The position numbers and the translations under genes are program-made. Shown here piece by piece: positions 34,603 through 41,973 of a DNA stretch of 64,000 nucleotides. Under the pieces are notes generated by a model. It saw only the letters and a program-made list of their open reading frames with translations. It was not told where the DNA came from and ran no database searches. The stretch comes from Stenotrophomonas ginsengisoli (GTDB taxonomy: Bacteria; Pseudomonadota; Gammaproteobacteria; Xanthomonadales; Xanthomonadaceae). Within the stretch, counting starts at the first letter, position 1. The number at the start of each line of letters is the position of its first letter. The stretch spans positions 62,001 through 126,000 of the forward strand of contig NZ_LDJM01000021.1 of NCBI RefSeq assembly GCF_001431485.1, written 5' to 3'.

Positions 34603-35546
34603 CCGCCCGCACGGTCCTGAAGGCGCGCAGCCGCGCCGGCCTGACCGCACTGGCCGCGGCCGGCCTGTTCAGCGCCTGCGCTTCCGGCCCGGTTCCGCCT
34701 GCCGCCGTGCCGACTGCAGACAACGAGCACATCGCGCCCTGCCCGGACGGCATGGGCGTGATGGACGGCTGGGACCGGCCTGCCCCGCCCCACCGCATCC
34801 ACGGCAACACCTGGTATGTGGGCACCTGCGGCCTGACTGCGCTGCTGATCACCTCTGACCAAGGCCATGTCGTGATCGATGGCGCCAGCGCCGCCGCCGG
34901 GCCGTTGATCGCGGCCAACATCCGCGCCCTGGGTTTCGACCCGGCCCAGGTGCGCTACCTGCTCAACAGCCATGAGCACCACGACCATGCCGGCGGCCTG
35001 GCTTACCTGCAGCAGGCCACCGGTGCGCCCTTGCTGGCCCGGCAGGCGGCCGTAGCCAGCCTGCGCCGCGGCCACGGCGACCGCAGTGACCCGCAGCAGC
35101 TCGAACCCGGCAGTGGCTTTGCCCCGATCGGCCAGGTGCAAGCCATCGCCGATGAGCATGTGGTGCGCGTGGGCGGGCTTGCCATCACCGTGCACGCTAC
35201 CCCGGGACACACCCCCGGTGGCACCAGTTTCAGCTGGCGCAGCTGCGAACAGGGCCAATGCCTGTCCATTGCCTACACCGACAGCGTCAGCGCCATCTCC
35301 GATGCGGTGTACCGCTACGACCAGCATCCAAAGGCCGTGGCCGACTTCCGCGCCGGGCTGCAGACCCTGGCCGCGATGCCCTGTGACCTGCACATCACCC
35401 CGCACCCGCTGGCGTCGGACCTGTTCGCGCGCTTGCAGGGCCAGGCCCCGCTGCGCGATCCACAGGCCTGCCAGCGCTATGCCCAGGTCGGTCAACGCGG
35501 GCTGGAGCGGCGCCTGGGCGAGGAGGCCGCCGGGCGCAAACCCTGA
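34599..35546 (+). CDS. Subclass B3 metallo-beta-lactamase
   Basis: A 315-residue zinc hydrolase with an N-terminal signal peptide, possibly a lipoprotein (LFSAC, Cys27). The zinc motif HEHHDH gives His125, His127, Asp129 and His130. Further ligands are His204 in TPGHTPGGTS and His269 in ITPHP, with YTDSVSAIS between them. This set is typical of subclass B3 (L1/FEZ/CPS-like), which hydrolyse most beta-lactams including carbapenems. It is probably not the classical L1, because L1 has SHAHADH. It is coupled to the YciI-like gene. Substrate range cannot be deduced from sequence alone. Confidence 0.88.
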   Translation: MTARTVLKARSRAGLTALAAAGLFSACASGPVPPAAVPTADNEHIAPCPDGMGVMDGWDRPAPPHRIHGNTWYVGTCGLTALLITSDQGHVVIDGASAAAGPLIAANIRALGFDPAQVRYLLNSHEHHDHAGGLAYLQQATGAPLLARQAAVASLRRGHGDRSDPQQLEPGSGFAPIGQVQAIADEHVVRVGGLAITVHATPGHTPGGTSFSWRSCEQGQCLSIAYTDSVSAISDAVYRYDQHPKAVADFRAGLQTLAAMPCDLHITPHPLASDLFARLQGQAPLRDPQACQRYAQVGQRGLERRLGEEAAGRKP

Positions 35547-35585
35547 GCACCATCCTGAGCGCATGCCCCGCTGCCGGCATGTGGC

Positions 35586-35594
35586 TGCGATAAT
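35586..35594 (+). promoter_or_regulatory. Possible extended -10 promoter of rnfB-like gene
   Basis: TGC plus GATAAT, 27 bp before the ATG of the RnfB-like gene, identical to the element before metG. No -35 box is evident. Confidence 0.4.
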
Positions 35595-35621
35595 GACGCC
35601 CCGTTGTTGTGTGCCCTGCCC

Positions 35622-36038
35622 ATGTCGCGCCTGACCACCCCGCTCGTTGAACGCCTGGACCGCCTGCTGCCGCAGACCCAATGTGGCCAGTGTGGCTTCG
35701 ATGGCTGCCGTCCCTATGCCGAGGCCATGGCCCGTGGCGAAGCCGGCGTGGAGCGCTGCCCGCCCGGCGGCGACGCCGGCGCGCGCCAGCTGGCCCAGGT
35801 GCTGGGCGTGGCGGCCCGGCCGTTCGACCGCGGACGCGGCGAGCACAAGCCGGCCCAGGTCGCGGTGATCGTGGAAGAGGACTGCATTGGCTGCACCAAG
35901 TGCATCCAGGCCTGCCCGGTCGATGCGATCATCGGCGGGGCCAAGTACATGCATACGGTGCTGAGCGATCTGTGCACCGGCTGCGAGCTGTGCATTCCGC
36001 CCTGCCCGGTGGACTGCATCGACCTGAAGCCGGTTTGA
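35622..36038 (+). CDS. rnfB: RnfB-like ferredoxin without membrane helix
   Basis: A 138-residue iron-sulphur protein. An N-terminal 4Fe-4S cluster domain of RnfB type ([20 protein letters not shown], with the later Cys in ERCPPGG) is followed by two ferredoxin motifs, [16 protein letters not shown] and [16 protein letters not shown]. Canonical RnfB begins with a transmembrane anchor; here the protein starts directly at the cluster domain, so it is soluble. No rnfA/C/D/G/E genes are nearby. It probably carries electrons to an unidentified partner. Confidence 0.85.
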   Translation: MSRLTTPLVERLDRLLPQTQCGQCGFDGCRPYAEAMARGEAGVERCPPGGDAGARQLAQVLGVAARPFDRGRGEHKPAQVAVIVEEDCIGCTKCIQACPVDAIIGGAKYMHTVLSDLCTGCELCIPPCPVDCIDLKPV

Positions 36039-36059
36039 TTCCGGCACGCGGAGCGTCCC

Positions 36060-36425
36060 ATGTCGCTGAGCTTTGAACAGAAAACCCAGGCCATGCGCCG
36101 CCAGCTGTCCGAGCGCAAGATTGTACCGGGCATTGCCGCACCACCGTTCTGGCGCCTGCTGTGGAAGCTGGGCATCGCCCTGCCACCGCCGCTGTTTTTG
36201 GGCTTTGTCCCCTTGACCCTGTTGTGCGGCGGTTTTTTTGCCGTGTTGTGGGGGCTGGTGATGTACCTGGCCAGCTGGCGCGCCCAGGGCACACCGCTGC
36301 CCACCATGCTGCTGGTCATGCTCGCTGCCGGCGCCCTGTTCGGCCTGATCATGGCGGCGGTGTTCCGCAGCCACGCACGCCGCCTGCAGCTGCCGGCCTG
36401 GCGCGACTACACCGGCACCCACTGA
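36060..36425 (+). CDS. DUF6404-like small membrane protein
   Basis: A 121-residue protein with an N-terminal amphipathic helix and two or three membrane segments (about 38-68 and 80-100). Sequence features such as PPFWRLLWKLGIALPPPLFLGF resemble DUF6404 proteins of xanthomonads. It starts 21 bp after rnfB and is probably co-transcribed with it. Function unknown; the family call is from memory and moderate. Confidence 0.65.
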   Translation: MSLSFEQKTQAMRRQLSERKIVPGIAAPPFWRLLWKLGIALPPPLFLGFVPLTLLCGGFFAVLWGLVMYLASWRAQGTPLPTMLLVMLAAGALFGLIMAAVFRSHARRLQLPAWRDYTGTH

Positions 36426-36486
36426 TGGCACAGGCCCGTGCCTGATCGAGCCGGCCAGAATGGGGTTTGCCCAACGCTCCCCGCCC

Positions 36487-36999
36487 ATGCAACTGCAACT
36501 CCTGACCCCGACTGACCAGCACTGGCTGCCAGACTTGAGCCGCCTGCTCCAGCACACCGTGGATGGCGGCGCGTCGGTCGGCTTTCTGGCCCCGCTCAGT
36601 GCCGACCAGGCCCAGGCTTACTGGCTTGATGTGCTGGCCGGGCTGGGCCCGCAGCTGCAACTGTTCATCGCCCACCACGACGGCCAGCTGCTGGGTACGG
36701 TGCAGCTGGCCCTGTGTGCCAAGGCCAATGGCCGCCACCGTGGCGAGGTGCAGAAGCTGATGGTGGCCCCGGCCAGCCGCGGCAGCGGCATTGCACGCCA
36801 ACTGATGGAGGCCGTGGAAGCGGCCGCACGCCACGATGGGCGCAGCCTGCTGGTGCTGGACACCCAGCAAGGCTCGGCCGCAGAAACGGTGTACGCACGG
36901 CTGGGCTGGCAACGTGCCGGCAGCATCCCCGATTTTGCCGCCAGCCCGTACGGCGAACTGGCCGCGACCGTGTTCTACTTCAAACGGCTGCAGCGGTAA
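36487..36999 (+). CDS. GNAT family N-acetyltransferase
   Basis: A 170-residue acetyltransferase with the GNAT acetyl-CoA loop in VQKLMVAPASRGSGIARQL (Q/RxxGxG/A) and a C-terminal VYARLGWQRAGSIPDFA followed by FYFKRL. Such proteins acetylate antibiotics, amino acids or protein N-termini; the substrate is not deducible. The ATG at 36487 is chosen over an upstream in-frame ATG at 36460 because the domain starts right here. Confidence 0.87.
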   Translation: MQLQLLTPTDQHWLPDLSRLLQHTVDGGASVGFLAPLSADQAQAYWLDVLAGLGPQLQLFIAHHDGQLLGTVQLALCAKANGRHRGEVQKLMVAPASRGSGIARQLMEAVEAAARHDGRSLLVLDTQQGSAAETVYARLGWQRAGSIPDFAASPYGELAATVFYFKRLQR

Positions 37000-37040
37000 C
37001 CGCCGCTGGCGGTCATCACACACCCCGGAGGTCAGCGGCC

Positions 37041-37406
37041 ATGAGCACCCACGCCCACGAAAAGATCAACTACCTGGAATTTCCCAGCAGCGACCTGGCC
37101 GCAACCAAGCAGTTCTTCAGCACCGCGCTGGGATGGGCTTTTGTCGATTACGGCCCCGAATACAGCGCCTTTTCCGGCCAGGGCCTGGATGGCGGCTTCT
37201 TTGCCGCCAGCCGGGTTGCCCGGCCCCACGAGGGCAGCGGCCTGGTGGTGTTCTACAGTGCCGACCTGGAAGCCACCCAACGCAAGGTGATCGCCGCCGG
37301 GGCGGTGATTGCCCAGCACATCTTCGAATTTCCGGGCGGGCGCCGTTTCCACTTCGTCGAACCGGGCGGCAATGAATTTGCGGTGTGGAGCGAGCCGGCC
37401 GCCTGA
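37041..37406 (+). CDS. VOC family (glyoxalase-like) protein
   Basis: A 121-residue one-domain vicinal-oxygen-chelate protein with KINYLEFPSSDLAATKQFF, GLVVFYSADLEATQRKVIAA and GRRFHFVEPGGNEFAVW. The final GNEFAVW motif and the beta-alpha-beta-beta-beta order are typical. The metal ligands and substrate remain uncertain. A GGAGGT ribosome site precedes the ATG. It lies 41 bp after the GNAT gene. Confidence 0.87.
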   Translation: MSTHAHEKINYLEFPSSDLAATKQFFSTALGWAFVDYGPEYSAFSGQGLDGGFFAASRVARPHEGSGLVVFYSADLEATQRKVIAAGAVIAQHIFEFPGGRRFHFVEPGGNEFAVWSEPAA

Positions 37407-37436
37407 GCCGGCCGCAGCGGTGTTTGTGCCAGACAC

Positions 37437-37468
37437 AAAAAAGCCCGCTGCCAACGGCCGCGGGCTTT
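37437..37468 (-). terminator. Terminator of the RidA gene (minus strand)
   Basis: A 9-bp stem (AAAGCCCGC and its complement) with an 11-nt loop. The A run on the plus strand (37437-37442) gives a U tract for minus-strand transcripts. It may also end the VOC gene weakly. Confidence 0.7.
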
Positions 37469-37488
37469 GGGCATCACACCGGCTGTCC

Positions 37489-37836
37489 TCAGACGATGGC
37501 AGCGGTGATCACGATCTCCACCTTCCAGTCCTTGTTGACCAGCTTGGCTTCCATGGTGGCGCGGGCCGGAGCATGGCCGGCCGGTACCCAGGCATCCCAT
37601 GCCACGTTCATGCCGGGCGCGTCGTTGATGTCGGCCAGGAAGATTTCCGCGCGCAGGATGTTCTGCTTGGACGTGCCCGCACGGGCCAGCAGGGCATCGA
37701 TCTCGGCCAGCACCTGGGCTGTCTGCCCGGTGATGTCGGCGCTGGTGTCTTCGGGAATCTGCCCGGCCAGGTAGGCCACGCCATTATGGACAGTCATTTC
37801 GGCCAGACGCGGGCCACAGTCAAAACGTTCAATCAT
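37489..37836 (-). CDS. RidA family protein
   Basis: A 115-residue RidA/YjgF/UK114 protein: HNGVAYLAGQIPEDTSADI, QVLAEIDALLARAG, and ILRAEIFLADINDAPGMN then MEAKLVNKDWKVEIVITA. Such enzymes hydrolyse reactive enamine/imine intermediates, but the classical catalytic Arg region here reads APARATMEAKL. The ATG at 37836 gives the usual RidA start. The frame is open upstream without a stop into a DUF998-like protein, so a fusion is possible (see next entry). Confidence 0.85.
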   Translation of the reverse strand: MIERFDCGPRLAEMTVHNGVAYLAGQIPEDTSADITGQTAQVLAEIDALLARAGTSKQNILRAEIFLADINDAPGMNVAWDAWVPAGHAPARATMEAKLVNKDWKVEIVITAAIV

Positions 37837-38514
37837 CACGGCAGTTTCCGTTGGGAGAATGGAGGGGGAGATCGCATCCGGCGCAGCTGGCCGGGGCCTG
37901 GCATGGCGCAACACGGCAAGGCTGATCAGCACCATCGAGCTGACCAGCACCGCGATGAGCAACTTCTGCCCGACCCCGCGCGGCAGCCAGTCCAGACGGC
38001 CAATATGGATCATCGCCAACAGCCAGCACAATGCAGCGCAGATACCAGTCGGCACTGCCCAGCCGCGCCAGTGCCGTGCAGTGGCAAAACGCAGCGCCTG
38101 CAGTGGCAGGGCCAGCAGCGCTGCGGCAAAGGCGACATAGGCCGCGCTGTAGTGGAACCAGCCGGGACGGCTCAGCTCCAGCGGTGGGCTCAAACGGTCT
38201 CCGATGGCCACGGCCGCCAGGCCGATCCCGGCCAGGCCCAGGCAGGCCATCACCAGGGCCCCGCTGGTGGATGGCGCCGGTGCCGTGCGTTGCAGCACAT
38301 AGCCCATACCGGCCATCACCACCCCCAGCAGCACATACACCAGGCACAGCCACAGCCCGCCCGGCCCATGCAGATAGAAACTCAAGGTGTGCTGGACCAG
38401 GTCCAGGTCGCTGCGCTGCCATTGCAGCCAACCGGCGGTAAGCAGGAACAGCAGGCAGGACACCAGGCAGGCCATGGCCAGACGCCGGATCGTGGCCAGC
38501 TCCAGTGCGCTCAC
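37489..38514 (-). CDS. DUF998-like membrane protein, in frame with RidA
   Basis: An uninterrupted frame of 341 codons from the GTG at 38514 encodes about six membrane helices (LAMACLVSCLLFLLTAGWL, LYVLLGVVMAGMGYVL type segments and others). It then runs through a short linker (ARPRPAAPDAISPSILP) straight into RidA. The membrane part, with HYSAAYVAFAAALLALPLQA and WLLAMIHIGRLDW, resembles DUF998. The GTG overlaps the stop of the upstream gene by 4 bases. Either a DUF998-RidA fusion is made, or RidA is also translated from its own ATG at 37836. Confidence 0.6.
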   Translation of the reverse strand: MSALELATIRRLAMACLVSCLLFLLTAGWLQWQRSDLDLVQHTLSFYLHGPGGLWLCLVYVLLGVVMAGMGYVLQRTAPAPSTSGALVMACLGLAGIGLAAVAIGDRLSPPLELSRPGWFHYSAAYVAFAAALLALPLQALRFATARHWRGWAVPTGICAALCWLLAMIHIGRLDWLPRGVGQKLLIAVLVSSMVLISLAVLRHARPRPAAPDAISPSILPTETAVMIERFDCGPRLAEMTVHNGVAYLAGQIPEDTSADITGQTAQVLAEIDALLARAGTSKQNILRAEIFLADINDAPGMNVAWDAWVPAGHAPARATMEAKLVNKDWKVEIVITAAIV

Positions 38515-38681
38515 GCCTGCCCGGGGTGGCGTTGCAGCCATTGCGCCAGACGCTGCCGGTAGGCGGCCAGCTCGTCGGCGTACAGGTCCAGCACGCACAG
38601 CGGGCAGCCGCTGCCACAGCACTCGTTCTCGCCGGGCGGCTCGGGCGGCAATGGCCGCGGATCATCGTTGGAATCGGTCAT
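38511..38681 (-). CDS. Oxidoreductase-like small Cys-rich protein
   Basis: A 56-residue protein with PPEPPGENECCGSGCPLCVL then DLYADELAAYRQRL. This is the signature of the oxidoreductase-like domain (PF09791), where the CCGSGCxxCV cluster may bind metal. The ATG at 38681 is preferred over a start at 38711. Its stop overlaps the GTG of the DUF998-like gene, so they are probably coupled. Confidence 0.8.
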   Translation of the reverse strand: MTDSNDDPRPLPPEPPGENECCGSGCPLCVLDLYADELAAYRQRLAQWLQRHPGQA

Positions 38682-38747
38682 GGCGATGGCCGCAGGCGCG
38701 GCAAAAAACACAGAACCCCGATTCTAATCATCCCGGCCCGCCTTGGT

Positions 38748-39368
38748 TCAAGCCTCGCCACGCAGCCGGCGTGCCAGGTTGGCCCGCGCCGCGGCATCAA
38801 ACCGCGCGTGGCCCCAGCCGCTGAGGTAGATGCGTGGCCGCTTGAGCACGGCCTTGAGGAAGGCCCGCCGGCGCCAGGCAAACAACCAGCCCGGCACCAC
38901 GCCCCGGTACTCTTGGGCAATAGCCGCGTCATAGGCGCAGAACACCGGCCACGGCGCGGCCAGGATGGCCATGTCGCAATCCAGGAACAGGGCCTGGTCA
39001 GCACTGACCTGCTCCGGCAACAGGGCACCATGGCGCGCGGTCAGCTCGATCAGGCGCACCACCGCGCCGGTGTCGATACCGGCAGCGGGCAGCCAGCGCT
39101 GGATCTGGCGGCCGGCAAGCTCGGCACTCATCGCCTCGTTGTCGCTGCGCCCGGGCACGTACACCGCATCGTGGTAGAGCGCCGCCAGCTGGACTTCGGC
39201 CGGCTGCTGCCAACCGGGGCCAGCTGCCACCTCGGCACAGTGCTGCAGTACCGCCTGGGCATGGCCGAAATGATGGTAGGCACGCGGCGGCTGCGCGTAC
39301 TGCGTGCGCAGCTGTTCCAGCATCGGGGCAGGCAGCTGCAGCGGGGCGAATGCAGGCGACAGGTTCAT
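38748..39368 (-). CDS. HD-superfamily metal-dependent hydrolase (COG4339-like)
   Basis: A 206-residue cytoplasmic protein with RAYHHFGHAQAVLQHC, AALYHDAVYVPGRSDNEAMS and IELTARHGALL, then FLDCDMAILA. This spacing of His/Asp residues (H..HD..H..D) fits the predicted HD phosphohydrolases of COG4339. Its substrate is unknown. The ATG at 39368 is chosen because it starts the conserved region; the next gene's stop is 46 bp upstream. Confidence 0.8.
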   Translation of the reverse strand: MNLSPAFAPLQLPAPMLEQLRTQYAQPPRAYHHFGHAQAVLQHCAEVAAGPGWQQPAEVQLAALYHDAVYVPGRSDNEAMSAELAGRQIQRWLPAAGIDTGAVVRLIELTARHGALLPEQVSADQALFLDCDMAILAAPWPVFCAYDAAIAQEYRGVVPGWLFAWRRRAFLKAVLKRPRIYLSGWGHARFDAAARANLARRLRGEA

Positions 39369-39413
39369 GCCTCCATCATCGGCACAGCGCGCGCGGCCGG
39401 CAATGCCCGGCAC

Positions 39414-40007
39414 TCAGCCCAGTGACCAGATACCTTCCAGCTCCTCGCGGTCCTGGCCCAGGAACTGGCGCAGCAGCACGAACTCACGCACCAGCCAGCG
39501 CATGGACTGCACCGGCTGTTCGGCCACCTGGCGGCTGTCGGTAAGCATGGGGATATGCGGTGCCGGCCCGGGCTTGACCCGCCCCAGGATCGGCTGCATC
39601 GCCTTGAGGATGTCCGCCTGCAGGTCCAGCAGCAGGTCCTGGCCCGGGCCGCATTGCAGGGCAAACGGATAACGGCCATCGCCCGGCAGGGAGCCAACCT
39701 GGTCAAAGCAGACTTCAAAGGCCGGGCGTTGCAGCTTGCCGGCGGCCATGCAGATGCGCTTGAGCGTGCGCGCGTCCACCCCGGGGAAGTCACCCAGCTG
39801 CTGGACGATGATCAACGGCACTTCCTCGCCGGTCAGCACCGCCTGCAGGCCGTGTTCACTGCGCAAGGCCTCGGCCAGTTCGCCAATCCGCTCGCACACC
39901 TCCGGCTCGGGCACCACCGCAAAGTAGAGCCGCTGGGTCGGGATGTCATTGCCAAGACCCAACGACAGCTGGGCCTCTGCCGAGGACGGGTAGGACTTTT
40001 TGGCCAT
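39414..40007 (-). CDS. 2H phosphoesterase (LigT-like) homologue with degenerate active site
   Basis: A 197-residue protein with the two-lobed 2'-5' RNA ligase/LigT layout: RLYFAVVPEPEVCERIGELA, VPLIIVQQLGDFPGVDARTL and PGPAPHIPMLTDSRQV. Family members carry two HxT motifs. Here the first aligns as LII before the conserved LGDF, and the second is HIP, so at least one catalytic His and both Thr residues are missing. It may bind RNA or nucleotide without catalysis, or be a decaying enzyme. The gap to the HD gene is 45 bp. Confidence 0.75.
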   Translation of the reverse strand: MAKKSYPSSAEAQLSLGLGNDIPTQRLYFAVVPEPEVCERIGELAEALRSEHGLQAVLTGEEVPLIIVQQLGDFPGVDARTLKRICMAAGKLQRPAFEVCFDQVGSLPGDGRYPFALQCGPGQDLLLDLQADILKAMQPILGRVKPGPAPHIPMLTDSRQVAEQPVQSMRWLVREFVLLRQFLGQDREELEGIWSLG

Positions 40008-40106
40008 GATCGGCAGCGCACCGCGTCAGCAACGGGCGCCAGGCAAGTAGAAGCGGCGGGCTGTGGATACTAGCAGGCGCAGCCACGCCACGGCGCACAC
40101 TGGCCA

Positions 40107-40601
40107 TTTTTTCACCAGCTTTCGCAAAGCCTTGTGCCACAGGGGCTGGCATGGCTTATCCACATGCTTGCCCAAGCCCTGTGCACATCCACTGTGGGCA
40201 ACCACTTCTGGCTTGATGGTTTTTTGACCAGCCCGTACAAAGCCTTGCCGTGCAAGGGCTGCCGATACTTATCCACAAATTAGCCGTGCGCTGACCCACA
40301 CCGGCTGTGGGCAAACCTGCCAACCACCGCACACCGGGCTTGCGGCCGCCCGCCCGGCCAGGTTGACCACAGCCTGCCGACAGGCGCTGCAGAACATCCT
40401 CGCAGGCTTGTCCACCTGCCGCCAGCGGCCCGGTTGCCCTTGTTCCGGCGCCACCACCCGGGCGCTGCCCCCGGTGCTCGCCCGCGGTCTGCCGGGCGCC
40501 TGGATACTTTTTCACCAGGCATCAAAAAACCCTTGCAGCACAGGGGCTGACAAGGGTTTTCCACAGGCTTTTTGTACACCTGCACACAGCGGCGGTGGAC
40601 A
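40107..40601 (+). repeat. Repeat array A: four units with DnaA-box-like cores
   Basis: This noncoding interval (40008-40611) holds four related units. Each has a TTTTCACCA/TTGACCA word, a hairpin made of AAGCCTTG...CAAGGGCT-type arms, a DnaA-box-like core, and usually a CACACCGGCTGTGG-type dyad. The cores are TTATCCACA at 40156-40164 and 40269-40277 (both perfect), TTGTCCAC at 40408-40415 and TTTTCCACA at 40557-40565. Core spacing is 113, 139 and 149 bp. Unit 3 is the most degenerate. Array B at 50260-50762 has the same order of elements on the same strand. Confidence 0.75.
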
Positions 40602-40611
40602 GCGCGCCGGC

Positions 40612-40950
40612 TCAGGCCTTGCGCAGGAAGCAGGTCTTGAGCACCAGGCCCTTGATCTTCTCCGAGTTGCCTTCGATGTGCTCGGCATCATCGGCAACCA
40701 GACGGATGTTGCGGATCACCGTGCCCTGCTTGAGCGGGATCGACGAGCCCTTGACCTTCAGGTCCTTGATCACGGTGACCGTGTCACCGGCGGCCAGGAC
40801 ATTGCCATTGCTGTCGCGCACCACCAGCGCCTGATCGCTGTCGGCATCACCGGCAGCCCATTCAAAACCGCAATCGGCGCAGATCATCAGCGCGCCGTCG
40901 GCATAGGTGTTTTCCAGCGTGCACTGCGGGCAGGCGGGGACGTTGGACAT
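40612..40950 (-). CDS. yjdM: YjdM/PhnA-like zinc-ribbon protein
   Basis: A 112-residue protein with a zinc ribbon CPQCTLENTY ... CADCGFEW and the C-terminal PhnA domain: VRDSNGNVLAAGDTVTVIKD, KVKGSSIPLKQGTVIRNIRL and GLVLKTCFLRKA. Formerly annotated as phosphonoacetate hydrolase or alkylphosphonate utilisation protein, its real role is not established. The ATG at 40950 begins MSNVPACPQC. Its 3' end abuts repeat array A. Confidence 0.92.
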   Translation of the reverse strand: MSNVPACPQCTLENTYADGALMICADCGFEWAAGDADSDQALVVRDSNGNVLAAGDTVTVIKDLKVKGSSIPLKQGTVIRNIRLVADDAEHIEGNSEKIKGLVLKTCFLRKA

Positions 40951-41060
40951 CAACTTCTCCAGATCAATGTGTTGCGGATTTCACATTCTAACGTGCTGCC
41001 CCGACGCCCTTGGCATCAATGCGCTAGAGTCGGCAAACCAAGCCCACCAAGGAAGTGACC

Positions 41061-41876
41061 ATGTCCAGTATCCTGCTGCTTGCCCTCGCCTCTGCCACTG
41101 CCGCCGCTGCCGGCCCTGCTGACATCCGTCAGGCACCGGCCGAACACTGTATGGACACCCGGCAGGTGGACAGCGTCTACCAACCCAATGACACCCAGCT
41201 GCTGGTGGCCAGCGGCTCGCGGCACTTCCAGCTCACCCTGTCCTCTGCCTGCCCGGGTCTGACCCAGGCTGATGGCCTGAGCCTGCGTGCACCGCAGGGC
41301 TTTGTCTGTGGCAGCGGCCAGGAAACCGTGGTGGCGGGCAACCAGCGCTGCCCGGTGGTGGCCGTCACTGAGATCGACAGCCGCAGCTACGCCTTGGGCG
41401 CCCGCCAGTCCCAGCACCATTCCAACCGCCAGTCCGGCACCCTGGACACCGTGGAAGTCACCGCCAAGGCCGGCGTGGATCGCGAGCAACGCTTTGCCCG
41501 TGGTTTTGTCGGCACCAGTGACTATTGCTTTGACCCGGCCCAGATGCGCAGCTGGACCGAAACCCCCGAAGGCCTGCAGGTCATGGTCAACCCGCGGCGC
41601 AACCAGGGCAATGTCACGTATGCGGTGGAGCTGCAGGGCAGCTGCCCGATGCTCAGCTCCAGCCCGTCGGTGTTTTTCCGCTCCGGCATGGGCCTGGGCC
41701 AGATCTGTGGCAATGCCGGTGACCGCGTGGTTGCCGTGCGTGATGCCTTCAGCGGCGAGCCGGGCCCGGCCTGGAACAACATCGGTGCCCAGCCGATGGC
41801 CAGTGCCGGTGCCGGGATGACCACCGTAGCCACCGGGCAGTGCCAGATCGCCGCGGTCTACCCGGTCCACAGCTGA
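41061..41876 (+). CDS. Secreted protein with two DUF6491-like repeats
   Basis: A 271-residue protein with a short signal peptide (ILLLALASATAAAAG). Two tandem copies of a Cys-containing domain follow (about 20-110 and 150-270): EHCMDTRQVDSVYQPND and SDYCFDPAQMRSWTETPEG, each followed by LSSACPGL or LQGSCPML, a CG motif (FVCGSGQE, QICGNAGDRVV) and a closing CPVVAV or CQIAAV. The pattern resembles DUF6491, common in xanthomonads, normally present once. An AAGGAAG ribosome site supports 41061. Function unknown. Confidence 0.75.
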   Translation: MSSILLLALASATAAAAGPADIRQAPAEHCMDTRQVDSVYQPNDTQLLVASGSRHFQLTLSSACPGLTQADGLSLRAPQGFVCGSGQETVVAGNQRCPVVAVTEIDSRSYALGARQSQHHSNRQSGTLDTVEVTAKAGVDREQRFARGFVGTSDYCFDPAQMRSWTETPEGLQVMVNPRRNQGNVTYAVELQGSCPMLSSSPSVFFRSGMGLGQICGNAGDRVVAVRDAFSGEPGPAWNNIGAQPMASAGAGMTTVATGQCQIAAVYPVHS

Positions 41877-41973
41877 GCCACACACAGCTGAACACCGTTG
41901 CACGCCGCCCATTGCCAGCGGCGTGCAACTGGCGCAAAGTGCGCGCCCCCAGTTGAAGTACGAGACACCGTCC

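Noticed and set aside
33978-36557. Minus-strand open frame of about 859 codons
   Set aside because: It is antisense to the YciI, beta-lactamase and rnfB genes, which have clear motifs and ribosome sites.
40107-40601. CRISPR array
   Set aside because: Units are long, unequal and diverged, contain hairpins and DnaA-box-like cores rather than identical short repeats with unique spacers, and there are no cas genes.
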